DNA of 19,073 nt, taken from positions 1 to 19,073 of the forward strand of contig JAGVEP010000155.1 in NCBI GenBank assembly GCA_020058145.1, written 5' to 3'. The notes beneath the pieces were generated by a model, which saw nothing but the letters and a program-made list of their open reading frames with translations, was not told the origin of the DNA and did no database searches. This document shows, in pieces, positions 1 through 6,117 of the stretch. The stretch is from Phycisphaerae bacterium. GTDB taxonomy: Bacteria > Planctomycetota > Phycisphaerae > UBA1845 > Fen-1342. The number at the start of each line of letters is the position of its first letter. The stretch's first letter is position 1. The translations under genes and the position numbers were made by a program.

Positions 1-26
1 ACATTCGTGCGGCCACGCTCGGATAG

Positions 27-470
27 AAGAATGAGCCAGCTTACGGCCTCGGCGCTCTTGACTTCCAACGGACGCTCATAGAAGCCGCGGGTGGAGCGCA
101 GCCCGCCGGCAAGCGGACGGAGCGCAACCCGTGGAAGGCGGGTCCGTTTCTCGATTTCGCCCCGGCGGGCCGGACGAATGGTCAGGGCTTCGGGCGGCCC
201 GGCGGCGGCTCCGGCCCCAACAGCCGCTACGAGGCCCTCGTATGGCGTTCTGTCTCCGTCGCGCCGACCCCTGGTGACCTGAACTGCGACGGGGTCGTCA
301 CATTGGACGACATCAATTCGTTCGTGCTGGCGCTGGCCAACCCGGACGGGTACGCCGCGACGTATCCGAACTGCAATATCCTCAGTGGCGACACCGACGG
401 CAACGGATACGTCGATTTCGGCGACATCAATTCGTTCGTGGCATTACTGGGCGGCGGCGGTTCCCCGTAG
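27..470 (+). pseudogene. 3' remnant of a secreted protein with a dockerin-like tail
   Basis: The reading frame is open from 27 to the TAG at 468-470 but has no ATG, GTG or TTG before the dockerin module, and it is closed upstream by an in-frame TAG at 24-26. Its last 65 residues form a clear dockerin-like module with two EF-hand-type loops, GDLNCDGVVTLDDIN and DTDGNGYVDFGDIN, ending in a Gly-rich stretch. Residues before it (about 80, Gly/Pro/Arg-rich) are not recognised. Dockerin type I modules bind calcium and, in cellulosomes, cohesins; in planctomycetes similar tails are common on exported proteins and their partner is not clear. The likeliest reading is the 3' end of a longer gene broken by a frameshift or nonsense change (or a sequencing error) near the window edge. 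The tail is secure; the state of the gene is not. Confidence 0.6.
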
Positions 471-561
471 CCAGGCGCGTGAAGAAACCGGACGTTTGCG
501 GTGAAGAGACTCCGCCCAAAGCGTGACCAACCTGAGCAGGCGGCATTCTCGGACCTGTGGC

Positions 562-590
562 TTGATTCTCCGCGGCGCCACCTTTAGAAT
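562..590 (+). promoter_or_regulatory. Sigma70-type promoter for tRNA-Leu
   Basis: TTGATT at 562-567 and TAGAAT at 585-590 are separated by exactly 17 nt, a good match to a housekeeping promoter. Transcription would begin near 597, about 40 nt before the mature tRNA. There is no other gene in this gap. Confidence 0.6.
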
Positions 591-634
591 AGTCGTTTCG
601 CTGCCTGGAACGTACCCGGGCGGCGAGATAACTG

Positions 635-718
635 GCGGCTGTGGCGGAATTGGCAGACGCGCAAGGTTCAGGTCCTTGTGAGCGCAAGCTCGTGCTGGTT
701 CGACTCCAGTCAGCCGCA
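635..718 (+). tRNA. tRNA-Leu (anticodon CAG)
   Basis: An 84-nt class II tRNA. The acceptor stem is GCGGCTG (635-641) paired with CAGCCGC (711-717), with discriminator A718; this is followed by TG, so CCA is not encoded. The anticodon stem CAAGG/CCTTG (662-666, 674-678) frames the loop TTCAGGT with anticodon CAG at 669-671. A long variable arm (GAGC-GCAA-GCTC) marks it as a leucine-type tRNA, and the T arm has the TTCGACT loop. It reads CUG codons, expected to be common in this GC-rich genome. It has its own promoter and terminator, so it looks monocistronic. Confidence 0.95.
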
Positions 719-725
719 TGTCACG

Positions 726-766
726 GAAACACGGGCGGTTAGCGAAACGCTGATCGCCCGTGTTTC
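726..766 (+). terminator. Intrinsic terminator of tRNA-Leu
   Basis: Arms 726-744 and 748-766 pair over 19 positions with a 3-nt AAA loop. The outer 12 bp (GAAACACGGGCG with CGCCCGTGTTTC) are perfect, and the inner part contains two G-U pairs. It starts 8 nt after the tRNA and is followed by TTTGG. The U tract is short, but stem strength and position make termination the best reading. Confidence 0.75.
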
Positions 767-802
767 TTTGGAATCACTCCGCGAAAAAGGGCCAGGTGTA
801 CA

Positions 803-846
803 CAAAGTGTGCTCAAAGTGTGCTCAAAGTGTGCTCAAAGTGTGCT
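803..846 (+). repeat. Four perfect tandem copies of an 11-bp unit
   Basis: CAAAGTGTGCT occurs four times head-to-tail without mismatch (803-813, 814-824, 825-835, 836-846), followed by CGCGC. The period is about one helical turn, so the same face of each unit would point the same way. The array lies between the tRNA-Leu terminator and the promoter of the first beta-helix gene. It could be a binding array for a regulator, an iteron-like site or a simple replication-slippage expansion; the sequence alone does not decide. Confidence 0.9.
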
Positions 847-1031
847 CGCGCCCGGGGAGTATCTCGGCAGTGAACATGCATGCGTTCACCGGGCGCGTCG
901 CTTTTCACCAAAATCCCGCGGTTGCGCCAAGTGAGCCCGTCTTACCGCGCGGGCGGAGGGTCCGGACGTCAAAGGCGGGGAATTCCTGACACGAAAAAAA
1001 CGCCTTTGAGCATATTGAATGGCGACAGCGC
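847..1031. other. Gene-free gap upstream of the first beta-helix gene
   Basis: The interval from 719 to 1088 holds no convincing gene. It contains the tRNA terminator, the 11-bp tandem repeats and, near 1006-1037, the presumed promoter of the next gene. Nothing else recognisable was seen between 847 and 1000. Confidence 0.6.
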
Positions 1032-1037
1032 TACAAT
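1006..1037 (+). promoter_or_regulatory. Possible promoter of the first beta-helix gene
   Basis: TACAAT at 1032-1037 is a good -10 element. The best -35 candidate is TTGAGC at 1006-1011, but the 20-nt spacing is long. Support comes from the paralogous gene downstream, whose upstream region aligns (GCTACA..., CGGTGTTCG, CAACGAAGGAGATTG) and has a -10-like hexamer at the same place. Confidence 0.4.
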
Positions 1038-1088
1038 TCCGTCGGTGTTCGGACTTCCTGTCTCACGCATCAACGAAGGAGATTGACC

Positions 1089-2174
1089 ATGACGCGCACA
1101 TCCCTGTCGCGACGCGCCGTGCCGCTTTCTGTGGCCGCCGTCATTGCATGTGTCTGGCTGGCCAACGCCGGCGACCTGAACCCGCCGGCGGGGCCGATCG
1201 GTCCGACGATGAAGACGCTGGACGAGGTCGAGCCGCGGGTCGCCATCAACGCGACCAACACGCCCGGCGACGCGGACAGCGTTTTCAGCATCACGCAGTC
1301 CGGCTCCTATTACCTGACCGGCAACGTCACGGGCCAATCCGGCAAGCACGGCATCCAGCTTGAGGCGGATGGCGTCACGCTGGACTTGAGCGGTTTCACG
1401 CTCCTCGGCGTCGCCGGCTCGTTCGACGGCATCAACATGCCCGCTTTTCGGGAGAACGTGGTCATCCGCAACGGGCACCTCCGCGGCTGGGGCCAGAGCG
1501 GCGTAGAATCCCGCATCGACCTTGGCCGCATCGAAAAAGTAACAGCCGCCGACAACGGCGCCTGGGGCATCGATAACGCACCCTCGGGGACCTTTACCAC
1601 CCGCATTGCCTCCTGCGAGGCACTGAACAACGGCGACCAGGTGGCAGGCAGTGGCGGCATTCGCGGCGGCCAGGCGTCCGTCATCACGGATTGTCTTTCG
1701 TTCAATAATGCAGGCGATGGCATCACCGCCGCAAATGGCTGCCTCGTGACCGGGTGTACCTCCCGTAGCAACGGCGTAGATGGTATTTCCGTCTCGGCCT
1801 TCGGCACGGTGACGGGCTGCACAGCCATCGCCAACACCGGCGACGGCATCGAGTTGGCCGGTGACTGCCGGGTTGCCGGAAACACCTGCTGCTCTAACGG
1901 CAGCGGCGGCGCCGACGGCGCCGGCATCCATGCCACCAGCGTCGATAACCGCATCGAGGGCAACACCTGCACCGACTCCGACCGGGGCATCGACGTGGAC
2001 GGAACCGGAAACATCATCGTCCGCAACACTTGCTCCGGCAACGCCACCAATTGGGACGTGGTCGCCGGGAACGTGATCCTGGTGGTCAACGCAACGACCG
2101 CTGCCGCCGTGCTCGGCAACTCCGGCGGCGTCGCCCCCGGCTCGACCGACCCCAGCGCGAACTTCACGTACTGA
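1089..2174 (+). CDS. Secreted right-handed parallel beta-helix protein (paralog 1)
   Basis: The 361-residue product starts at ATG 1089, 7 nt after AAGGAG at 1076-1081; an in-frame TTG six bases upstream is less likely. It has a signal peptide (Arg-rich N-terminus, hydrophobic 10-25, cleavage likely after Ala27 before GDLNPP). Residues about 28-110 carry the block LDEVEPR...INATNTPGDADS, which is shared with the neighbouring paralog. Residues about 110-330 are Gly/Asn/Cys-rich repeats of the type NxxxGI and GCxxxxN, typical of pectate-lyase-like beta-helices (NosD/beta_helix families). It ends in ANFTY, also shared. No catalytic residues can be assigned, so a surface, carbohydrate-binding or structural role is as likely as an enzyme. 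It is followed after 161 nt by its paralog. Confidence 0.88.
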   Translation: MTRTSLSRRAVPLSVAAVIACVWLANAGDLNPPAGPIGPTMKTLDEVEPRVAINATNTPGDADSVFSITQSGSYYLTGNVTGQSGKHGIQLEADGVTLDLSGFTLLGVAGSFDGINMPAFRENVVIRNGHLRGWGQSGVESRIDLGRIEKVTAADNGAWGIDNAPSGTFTTRIASCEALNNGDQVAGSGGIRGGQASVITDCLSFNNAGDGITAANGCLVTGCTSRSNGVDGISVSAFGTVTGCTAIANTGDGIELAGDCRVAGNTCCSNGSGGADGAGIHATSVDNRIEGNTCTDSDRGIDVDGTGNIIVRNTCSGNATNWDVVAGNVILVVNATTAAAVLGNSGGVAPGSTDPSANFTY

Positions 2175-2194
2175 GCTGGGACGCAGCGGAACCG

Positions 2195-2216
2195 CGATTT
2201 CTTCTCCCGGAAATCG
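2195..2216 (+). terminator. Weak hairpin after the first beta-helix gene
   Basis: CGATTTC (2195-2201) and GAAATCG (2210-2216) form a 7-bp stem with an 8-nt loop, 20 nt after the stop codon. No U tract follows, so this may be an attenuator-like or chance hairpin instead of a true terminator. Confidence 0.3.
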
Positions 2217-2256
2217 TCCGCCGGGACTGTGTACGAGACTTTTCATCGATGCGACC

Positions 2257-2285
2257 TTGGAAAAACGGAGTCTTCGGGCTACACT
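2257..2285 (+). promoter_or_regulatory. Promoter of the second beta-helix gene
   Basis: TTGGAA at 2257-2262 and TACACT at 2280-2285 are spaced by 17 nt, about 50 nt before the GTG start. The segment from GCTACA to the AAGGAG ribosome binding site resembles that in front of paralog 1, showing that the duplication included the control region. Confidence 0.55.
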
Positions 2286-2335
2286 CATAGCGGTGTTCGT
2301 GGTTTCCGGCCGCACTTCAACGAAGGAGATTGCCT

Positions 2336-3694
2336 GTGACGCACACATCCCTCGTGCGACGCGCCCTGCCCCTGTCTTTGGTCACCGTCATCGCCGGCGC
2401 CTGGCTAGCCCACGCCGGCGATCTGAACCCGCCGGCGGGGCCGATTCTACCCACGATGAAAACGCTGGACGAGGTTGAGCCGCGGATCGCCATCAACGCG
2501 ACCAACACGCCCGGGGATGCCGACAGTCTCTTCAAGATCACCCAGCCCGGCTCCTACTACCTCACCGGCAACATCACGGGCGTCGCCGCCAAGCACGGCA
2601 TCGAGATCGAGGTCGGCGGTGTGACGCTCGATCTCAACGGCTTTGATCTCGTGGGCATCGCCGGGATGGGGGCCTTCGACGGCGTGAGCGTCACCGTGCC
2701 CTCCTTGACCAATATTGCGATCGTCAACGGCTCGGTCCGCAACTGGGGAAGCAATGGCGTCAACCTGGCCATGAACTTTGGCGGCAACCACGGTTCGTGC
2801 ACCGCTGTGCGTGCCAGCGGCAACACCGGCGTCGGTATCGGCGGCTCTACGGTCACCAACTGCATGGCGGACAACAACACCGGCGCCGGCATCGTCGGCG
2901 TCGCGGTCACCAACTGCGTTGCGGGAGGCAACACCGGCGGCGGCATCGGCGGCTACACGGTCACCAACTGCGCTGCGGGAGGCAACACCGGCTACGGCAT
3001 CCGGCTCAACGTTGGCGGCACGGCCACGAACTGCTCAGCGAGCGGGAACAACGGCGACGGCATCCTTGTGAGCACCGGCGGATACCCCGGAGGCAGTGGC
3101 ACGATCACCCATTGCGCGGCGCGATTGAACCAAGGCGCCGGCATCCGCGTCGGCCACGGCGCGACGATCTCAGAGTGTTCGGTGGGCGAGAATACCGCCG
3201 GCATCATCGCCGACACCGGCTGCACCGTGTCGAACTGTTCGGTGTACAGCAACAAGGGGCATGCTTCTTTGAGCCTCGGCATCGGCGTGGGCGACGGCAG
3301 CACGGTGGCGGGCTGTACCGTTCGAGAGAACGACATCGCCGGCATCGTCTGTACGTCCCAGTGCGTGGTCCGCGACAACAACTGCACGGACAACGGCGGC
3401 CTCACCCCCGGAGGCGGCGCGGGCATCCACGTGCAAGGCGCCGGCAACACGATCCAGGGCAACAAGTGCTTCGGTTCCGGCTTCGGTGTAGGGCGCGGCG
3501 TCGACGTCGACGGCGCCGGCAACATCATCATCAAGAACACCTGCTCGGGCAACGGGACCAACTGGGACATAGCGGCCAACAACCTCTATGGCCCGATCAT
3601 TGATCTCACCGCCCCCGGCAGCGCGGCCATCAGCGGCAACTCGGCCCCGGACTCCACCGGCAGCACCCACCCCAACGCCAACTTCACCTACTAG
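2336..3694 (+). CDS. Secreted right-handed parallel beta-helix protein (paralog 2)
   Basis: The 452-residue product starts at GTG 2336, 7 nt after AAGGAG (2323-2328); the ATG of paralog 1 sits at the equivalent position, which fixes this start. It has a signal peptide with likely cleavage after Ala27 (AHA before GDLNPP). The N-terminal block of about 90 residues is nearly identical to paralog 1. It is followed by a longer helix region with about 18-residue repeats, clearest at residues about 155-240 (TVTNC, AGGNTG, GIGG recurring). The C-terminus ends in NANFTY. The extra length relative to paralog 1 lies in these internal repeats, suggesting expansion by unequal crossover. It is exported; ligand and activity are unknown. 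The dockerin protein follows 17 nt after the stop, so the two are probably cotranscribed. Confidence 0.88.
   Translation: MTHTSLVRRALPLSLVTVIAGAWLAHAGDLNPPAGPILPTMKTLDEVEPRIAINATNTPGDADSLFKITQPGSYYLTGNITGVAAKHGIEIEVGGVTLDLNGFDLVGIAGMGAFDGVSVTVPSLTNIAIVNGSVRNWGSNGVNLAMNFGGNHGSCTAVRASGNTGVGIGGSTVTNCMADNNTGAGIVGVAVTNCVAGGNTGGGIGGYTVTNCAAGGNTGYGIRLNVGGTATNCSASGNNGDGILVSTGGYPGGSGTITHCAARLNQGAGIRVGHGATISECSVGENTAGIIADTGCTVSNCSVYSNKGHASLSLGIGVGDGSTVAGCTVRENDIAGIVCTSQCVVRDNNCTDNGGLTPGGGAGIHVQGAGNTIQGNKCFGSGFGVGRGVDVDGAGNIIIKNTCSGNGTNWDIAANNLYGPIIDLTAPGSAAISGNSAPDSTGSTHPNANFTY
2824..3003 (+). repeat. Internal coding repeats of the beta-helix
   Basis: Segments such as ACGGTCACCAACTGC and GCGGGAGGCAACACCGGC recur every 54 nt or so, encoding successive beta-helix rungs (TVTNC...AGGNTG...GIGG). 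High nucleotide identity between adjacent rungs points to recent expansion. Confidence 0.7.
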
Positions 3695-3711
3695 GAATGC
3701 GAGGAACGACC

Positions 3712-4422
3712 ATGTTCGGACGCTCTATCGGACTCCTGATCATCGCCGCTATGGCGGCTGGTACTGTTCGGGCTCAAACCAACATCGACCCGGCTCAAAA
3801 GTTCGCCTGGGGCGAGAACATCGGCTGGACGAACTGGCATGATGCCGGCGATCCGGACGGAGCGCAGGGCGTGCGGGTCGCAGATACGTTTCTGTCCGGC
3901 TTCATCTGGGCCGAGAACGCCGGTTGGATCAATCTCGGCGACGGCACGCCGGCAAACGGCGTACACTATGCCAACGTCAACGGCACCGACTTCGGCGTGA
4001 ACCGCGACCCCAATACCGACGAGTTCTTCGGCTACGCCTGGGGCGAGAACGTCGGCTGGCTTAATTTTGACGGCGGTGCGCTCGCCAATCCGCCGAATCC
4101 GGCCCGCATCGACGTCAGCAACTGCACGCTGGCCGGCTTTGTCTGGGCCGAGAACTGCGGCTGGCTGAATCTGGACGACGCGAATGCCTACGTTGCGCTG
4201 GAGGCAGCGGTCTGCACCGGCGGCGTGCTCGGTGATCTGAATTGCGACGGCATCGTTGGCTTCGACGATATCAACCCGTTTGTCCTCGCGATTTCGGACC
4301 CGGCCGCCTATGTGGCGACGTACCCGGACTGCGACATTCTGAACGGCGACTGCAACGGCGATGGCTTCGTCGACTTTGACGACATCAACGCCTTCGTCGT
4401 GCTGTTGAGCGGCGGCGGATAG
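3712..4422 (+). CDS. Secreted WGENxGWxN-repeat protein with dockerin-like tail
   Basis: The 236-residue product starts at ATG 3712, 6 nt after GAGGAA; an upstream in-frame ATG at 3697 lacks a ribosome binding site and would spoil the signal peptide. The signal peptide is 1-21 (VRA before Gln22). Four copies of W(G/A)EN-x-GW-x-N begin at Trp33, Trp66, Trp110 and Trp145 and make up most of the mature protein. From Gly174 to the end is a dockerin-like module with two loops, DLNCDGIVGFDDIN (175-188) and DCNGDGFVDFDDIN (213-226), which have the Asp/Asn ladder of calcium-binding EF-hand loops. The repeat family is unassigned here; a beta-rich fold is a guess. It lies 17 nt after the beta-helix gene, so the two may be coexpressed and act together at the cell surface. 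Confidence 0.85.
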   Translation: MFGRSIGLLIIAAMAAGTVRAQTNIDPAQKFAWGENIGWTNWHDAGDPDGAQGVRVADTFLSGFIWAENAGWINLGDGTPANGVHYANVNGTDFGVNRDPNTDEFFGYAWGENVGWLNFDGGALANPPNPARIDVSNCTLAGFVWAENCGWLNLDDANAYVALEAAVCTGGVLGDLNCDGIVGFDDINPFVLAISDPAAYVATYPDCDILNGDCNGDGFVDFDDINAFVVLLSGGG

Positions 4423-4467
4423 CTCCGGCTCGACGATGAATCCGTACGTCTAATGAAGCGAGTTCGG

Positions 4468-4485
4468 TCGCGCGGCGTCGCGCGA
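4468..4485 (+). terminator. GC-rich hairpin after the dockerin gene
   Basis: TCGCGCG (4468-4474) and CGCGCGA (4479-4485) form a 7-bp stem with a GCGT loop between the dockerin gene and the Cys-rich gene. There is no U tract, so termination is uncertain. Confidence 0.3.
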
Positions 4486-4522
4486 TCCGAGAGCATCGTT
4501 CTGTATTGAAAGGGGAGTTCGC

Positions 4523-5086
4523 ATGCGAACCACGTTGTCTGTAATAGCATTCCTGGTAGCCGCGTCGGCCACAGCATACGCGCAGTGTACGTGCGACTTG
4601 GCGAAGGTGAAGAACGGTTGGTGTACCGACTGCAAGGTCGGCTACTTCGACGGCGCCAAGGTCGCGTCGAAGCAGCTCTACGGCGCCCTGGAGGGCAAGA
4701 CCGTTGACGCCGCCGCGCTCAAGTGCGACGGATGCAAGGAAGCCCGCAAGAAGGACGGCTACTGCGACCACTGTCACGTCGGGTACGTCCACAACAAGTC
4801 GTACGGCTCGAAGATCGCCTACGCGCTGGCGAAGGGCGAAGCGGTCGCCCCGGCGAAGATCACCTGCGATGCGTGCAAGAAGAACGCGGCCGATCACGGC
4901 TGGTGCGACGGCTGCAAGGCCGGCATGGTGGGCCCGGTCATGTTCAAGGACAAGGCCGCGTACGACGAGGCCGTCAAGGCCCGCGCGATCCTCGTGGAGG
5001 CCGGAAAGAACAAATGCGACGGCTGCGCCGTGGCGATGGCCACCGACGGCAAGTGCGACGAGTGCAAGGTCTCGTACAAGGAGTGA
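4523..5086 (+). CDS. Secreted Cys-rich protein with four CxxC-x9-CxxC units
   Basis: The 187-residue product starts at ATG 4523 after a strong ribosome binding site (AAAGGGGAG, about 5 nt away). The signal peptide ends at about Ala20 (AYA before Gln21). The mature part is four units of about 46 residues, each opening with two Cys pairs: C22/C24-C34/C37, C68/C71-C81/C84, C115/C118-C128/C131 and C165/C168-C178/C181. In the last three units the spacing is CxxC-x9-CxxC with Gly-aromatic or Gly-Lys before the second pair, as in zinc-ribbon or rubredoxin-like knuckles. Between clusters lie Lys/Ala-rich segments with a conserved Tyr. C81-D-H-C84-H85 is also a formal heme-binding CxxCH motif, but it is the only one. 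Metal binding in the periplasm is the best inference; family and function are not recognised. The next gene is a thioredoxin-fold fragment. Confidence 0.8.
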   Translation: MRTTLSVIAFLVAASATAYAQCTCDLAKVKNGWCTDCKVGYFDGAKVASKQLYGALEGKTVDAAALKCDGCKEARKKDGYCDHCHVGYVHNKSYGSKIAYALAKGEAVAPAKITCDACKKNAADHGWCDGCKAGMVGPVMFKDKAAYDEAVKARAILVEAGKNKCDGCAVAMATDGKCDECKVSYKE

Positions 5087-5096
5087 AAGAAGGTCG

Positions 5097-5141
5097 AGGC
5101 CAGCAAACCGTGAGGCTGATTGAGTTCCCCGGCGCTGGCCT
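5097..5141 (+). terminator. Possible terminator after the Cys-rich gene
   Basis: AGGCCAGC (5097-5104) pairs with GCTGGCCT (5134-5141), followed by TTGC. The 29-nt loop is long, so the case is weak. Confidence 0.3.
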
Positions 5142-5172
5142 TTGCGCAGCGGCGCGGTGATCGAGGCCGGCT

Positions 5173-5829
5173 GTGGCTCAAGCGAAAGGTGGCCCGTTGA
5201 GCAAGACCATCAAACGACTGGGCCGTGCGCTGACGATCGTGGGTGCCTGCTGGGCCACCGTCGTGGCCACAAGTCAGCAGGCGCCCAGCAGCGCGCCGGC
5301 GCCGGAGTCCCGCCCGGTGCAGCGGCCATTACCGTCCGCTGAGCAGCTCAAGACGCTGCCGCCGAACGGCCGGCCGGAGTTCAACCGGCTCGTGTTCGAG
5401 AAGAGCCCGTATCTGCTCCAGCACACGCGCAACCCGGTCGCTTGGTTTCCTTGGTGTGAAGCCGCCTTCGAGAAGGCCCGGCAGGAGGACAAGCCCGTCT
5501 TCCTTTCGATCGGCTACTCAACGTGCCACTGGTGCCACGTGATGGAGCACGAGTCGTTCGAGGACGCCGAGGTCGCTCGGCTCCTGAACGACGGTTTCGT
5601 CTGCATCAAGGTCGATCGCGAGGAACGCCCCGACATCGACAACGTCTACATGAGCGTCTGCCAAGCGCTGACGGGCAGCGGCGGCTGGCCGCTCACCATT
5701 GTGATGACGCCCGACAAGAAACCGTTTTTCGCGGGCAGCACCTCGGGCGGGCGCTGGCGAGCGCGACGGTCACCGCGGCCCGCGAGCTCGCCTATCGCCG
5801 GATACGCCTGGACACGCTCTCGTCGATGA
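5173..5829 (+). pseudogene. Truncated DUF255/YyaL-type thioredoxin-fold protein
   Basis: The open frame codes for 218 residues from GTG 5173; TTG 5197, with AAAGGTGG just upstream, is an alternative start. A hydrophobic stretch at about 17-34 suggests export or anchoring. Residues about 72-188 match the N-terminal thioredoxin-like domain of the YyaL/SSP411 (DUF255) family: SPYLLQH, NPVAW, GYSTCHWCHVMEHESF (CxxC at 118-121), VDREERPDIDNVYM and GGWPLTIVMTP. After PFFAG (residue 188, near 5737) the homology stops and the rest is Arg/Pro/Ser-rich, out-of-family sequence. Full-length relatives are roughly 600-750 residues with a long alpha/alpha-barrel-like C-terminal part, absent here. A deletion or recombination junction is likely, so the gene is probably dead, although a lone thioredoxin domain could in principle fold. 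CHWC could act in thiol chemistry next to the Cys-rich secreted protein, but that is speculation. Confidence 0.75.
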
Positions 5830-6117
5830 CGGAGGCGCTGGTCTTGCACCGAATCACTCGGTCCGGCATTGGTTGGTACACCCAGCCGGATAGCATTTTC
5901 GGTAGGCACAGAGAACTTCTGCACGAGATCATGTCAGCGGGCTGGCGGCACACGCATTGAGCGAGCGCGCAGATGCGGCCGGCGTGGACGTCGAGCAAAC
6001 CGGGGGATGGCGACCTCGGCCGGGGCGCTGACGTTAATTGACCTTGCTGGCTCCGTGTCATTCATGCTCTCGTTGTGTGCCTTGCGCGTGTCGGGCGGTA
6101 GCCGTCAGGGACGATCG
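5738..6117. other. Unassigned sequence after the DUF255 break point
   Basis: Downstream of the break near 5737 no continuation of the DUF255 protein was found in any frame. One plus-strand frame (about 5740-5960, ending in GWYTQPDSIFGRHRELLHE and a stop) looks somewhat protein-like and may be a scrap of another gene, but it is not recognised. No transposase or terminal repeat marks the junction. The trehalose gene cluster ends at 6118 on the opposite strand. Confidence 0.4.

Noticed and set aside
803..846. CRISPR array
   Set aside because: The 11-bp units are directly adjacent, with no spacers, and no cas gene is present.
635..1088. Integrated element at tRNA-Leu
   Set aside because: No integrase, no repeat of the tRNA 3' end was found nearby, and the downstream genes look chromosomal.
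969..2348. Long minus-strand open frame of 459 codons opposite the first beta-helix gene
   Set aside because: It runs antisense to a gene with signal peptide, ribosome binding site and paralog; its Ala/Gly/Val/Arg-rich translation shows no domain and reflects GC-rich codon bias.
2797..3603. Alternative plus frame of 268 codons in paralog 2
   Set aside because: The Arg/His/Gln-rich shift of the beta-helix repeat sequence is a typical artefact of GC-rich repeats.
4763..4777. c-type cytochrome from the CxxCH at C81-H85
   Set aside because: There is only one such motif among many CxxC pairs, so heme attachment is not supported over metal-knuckle binding.
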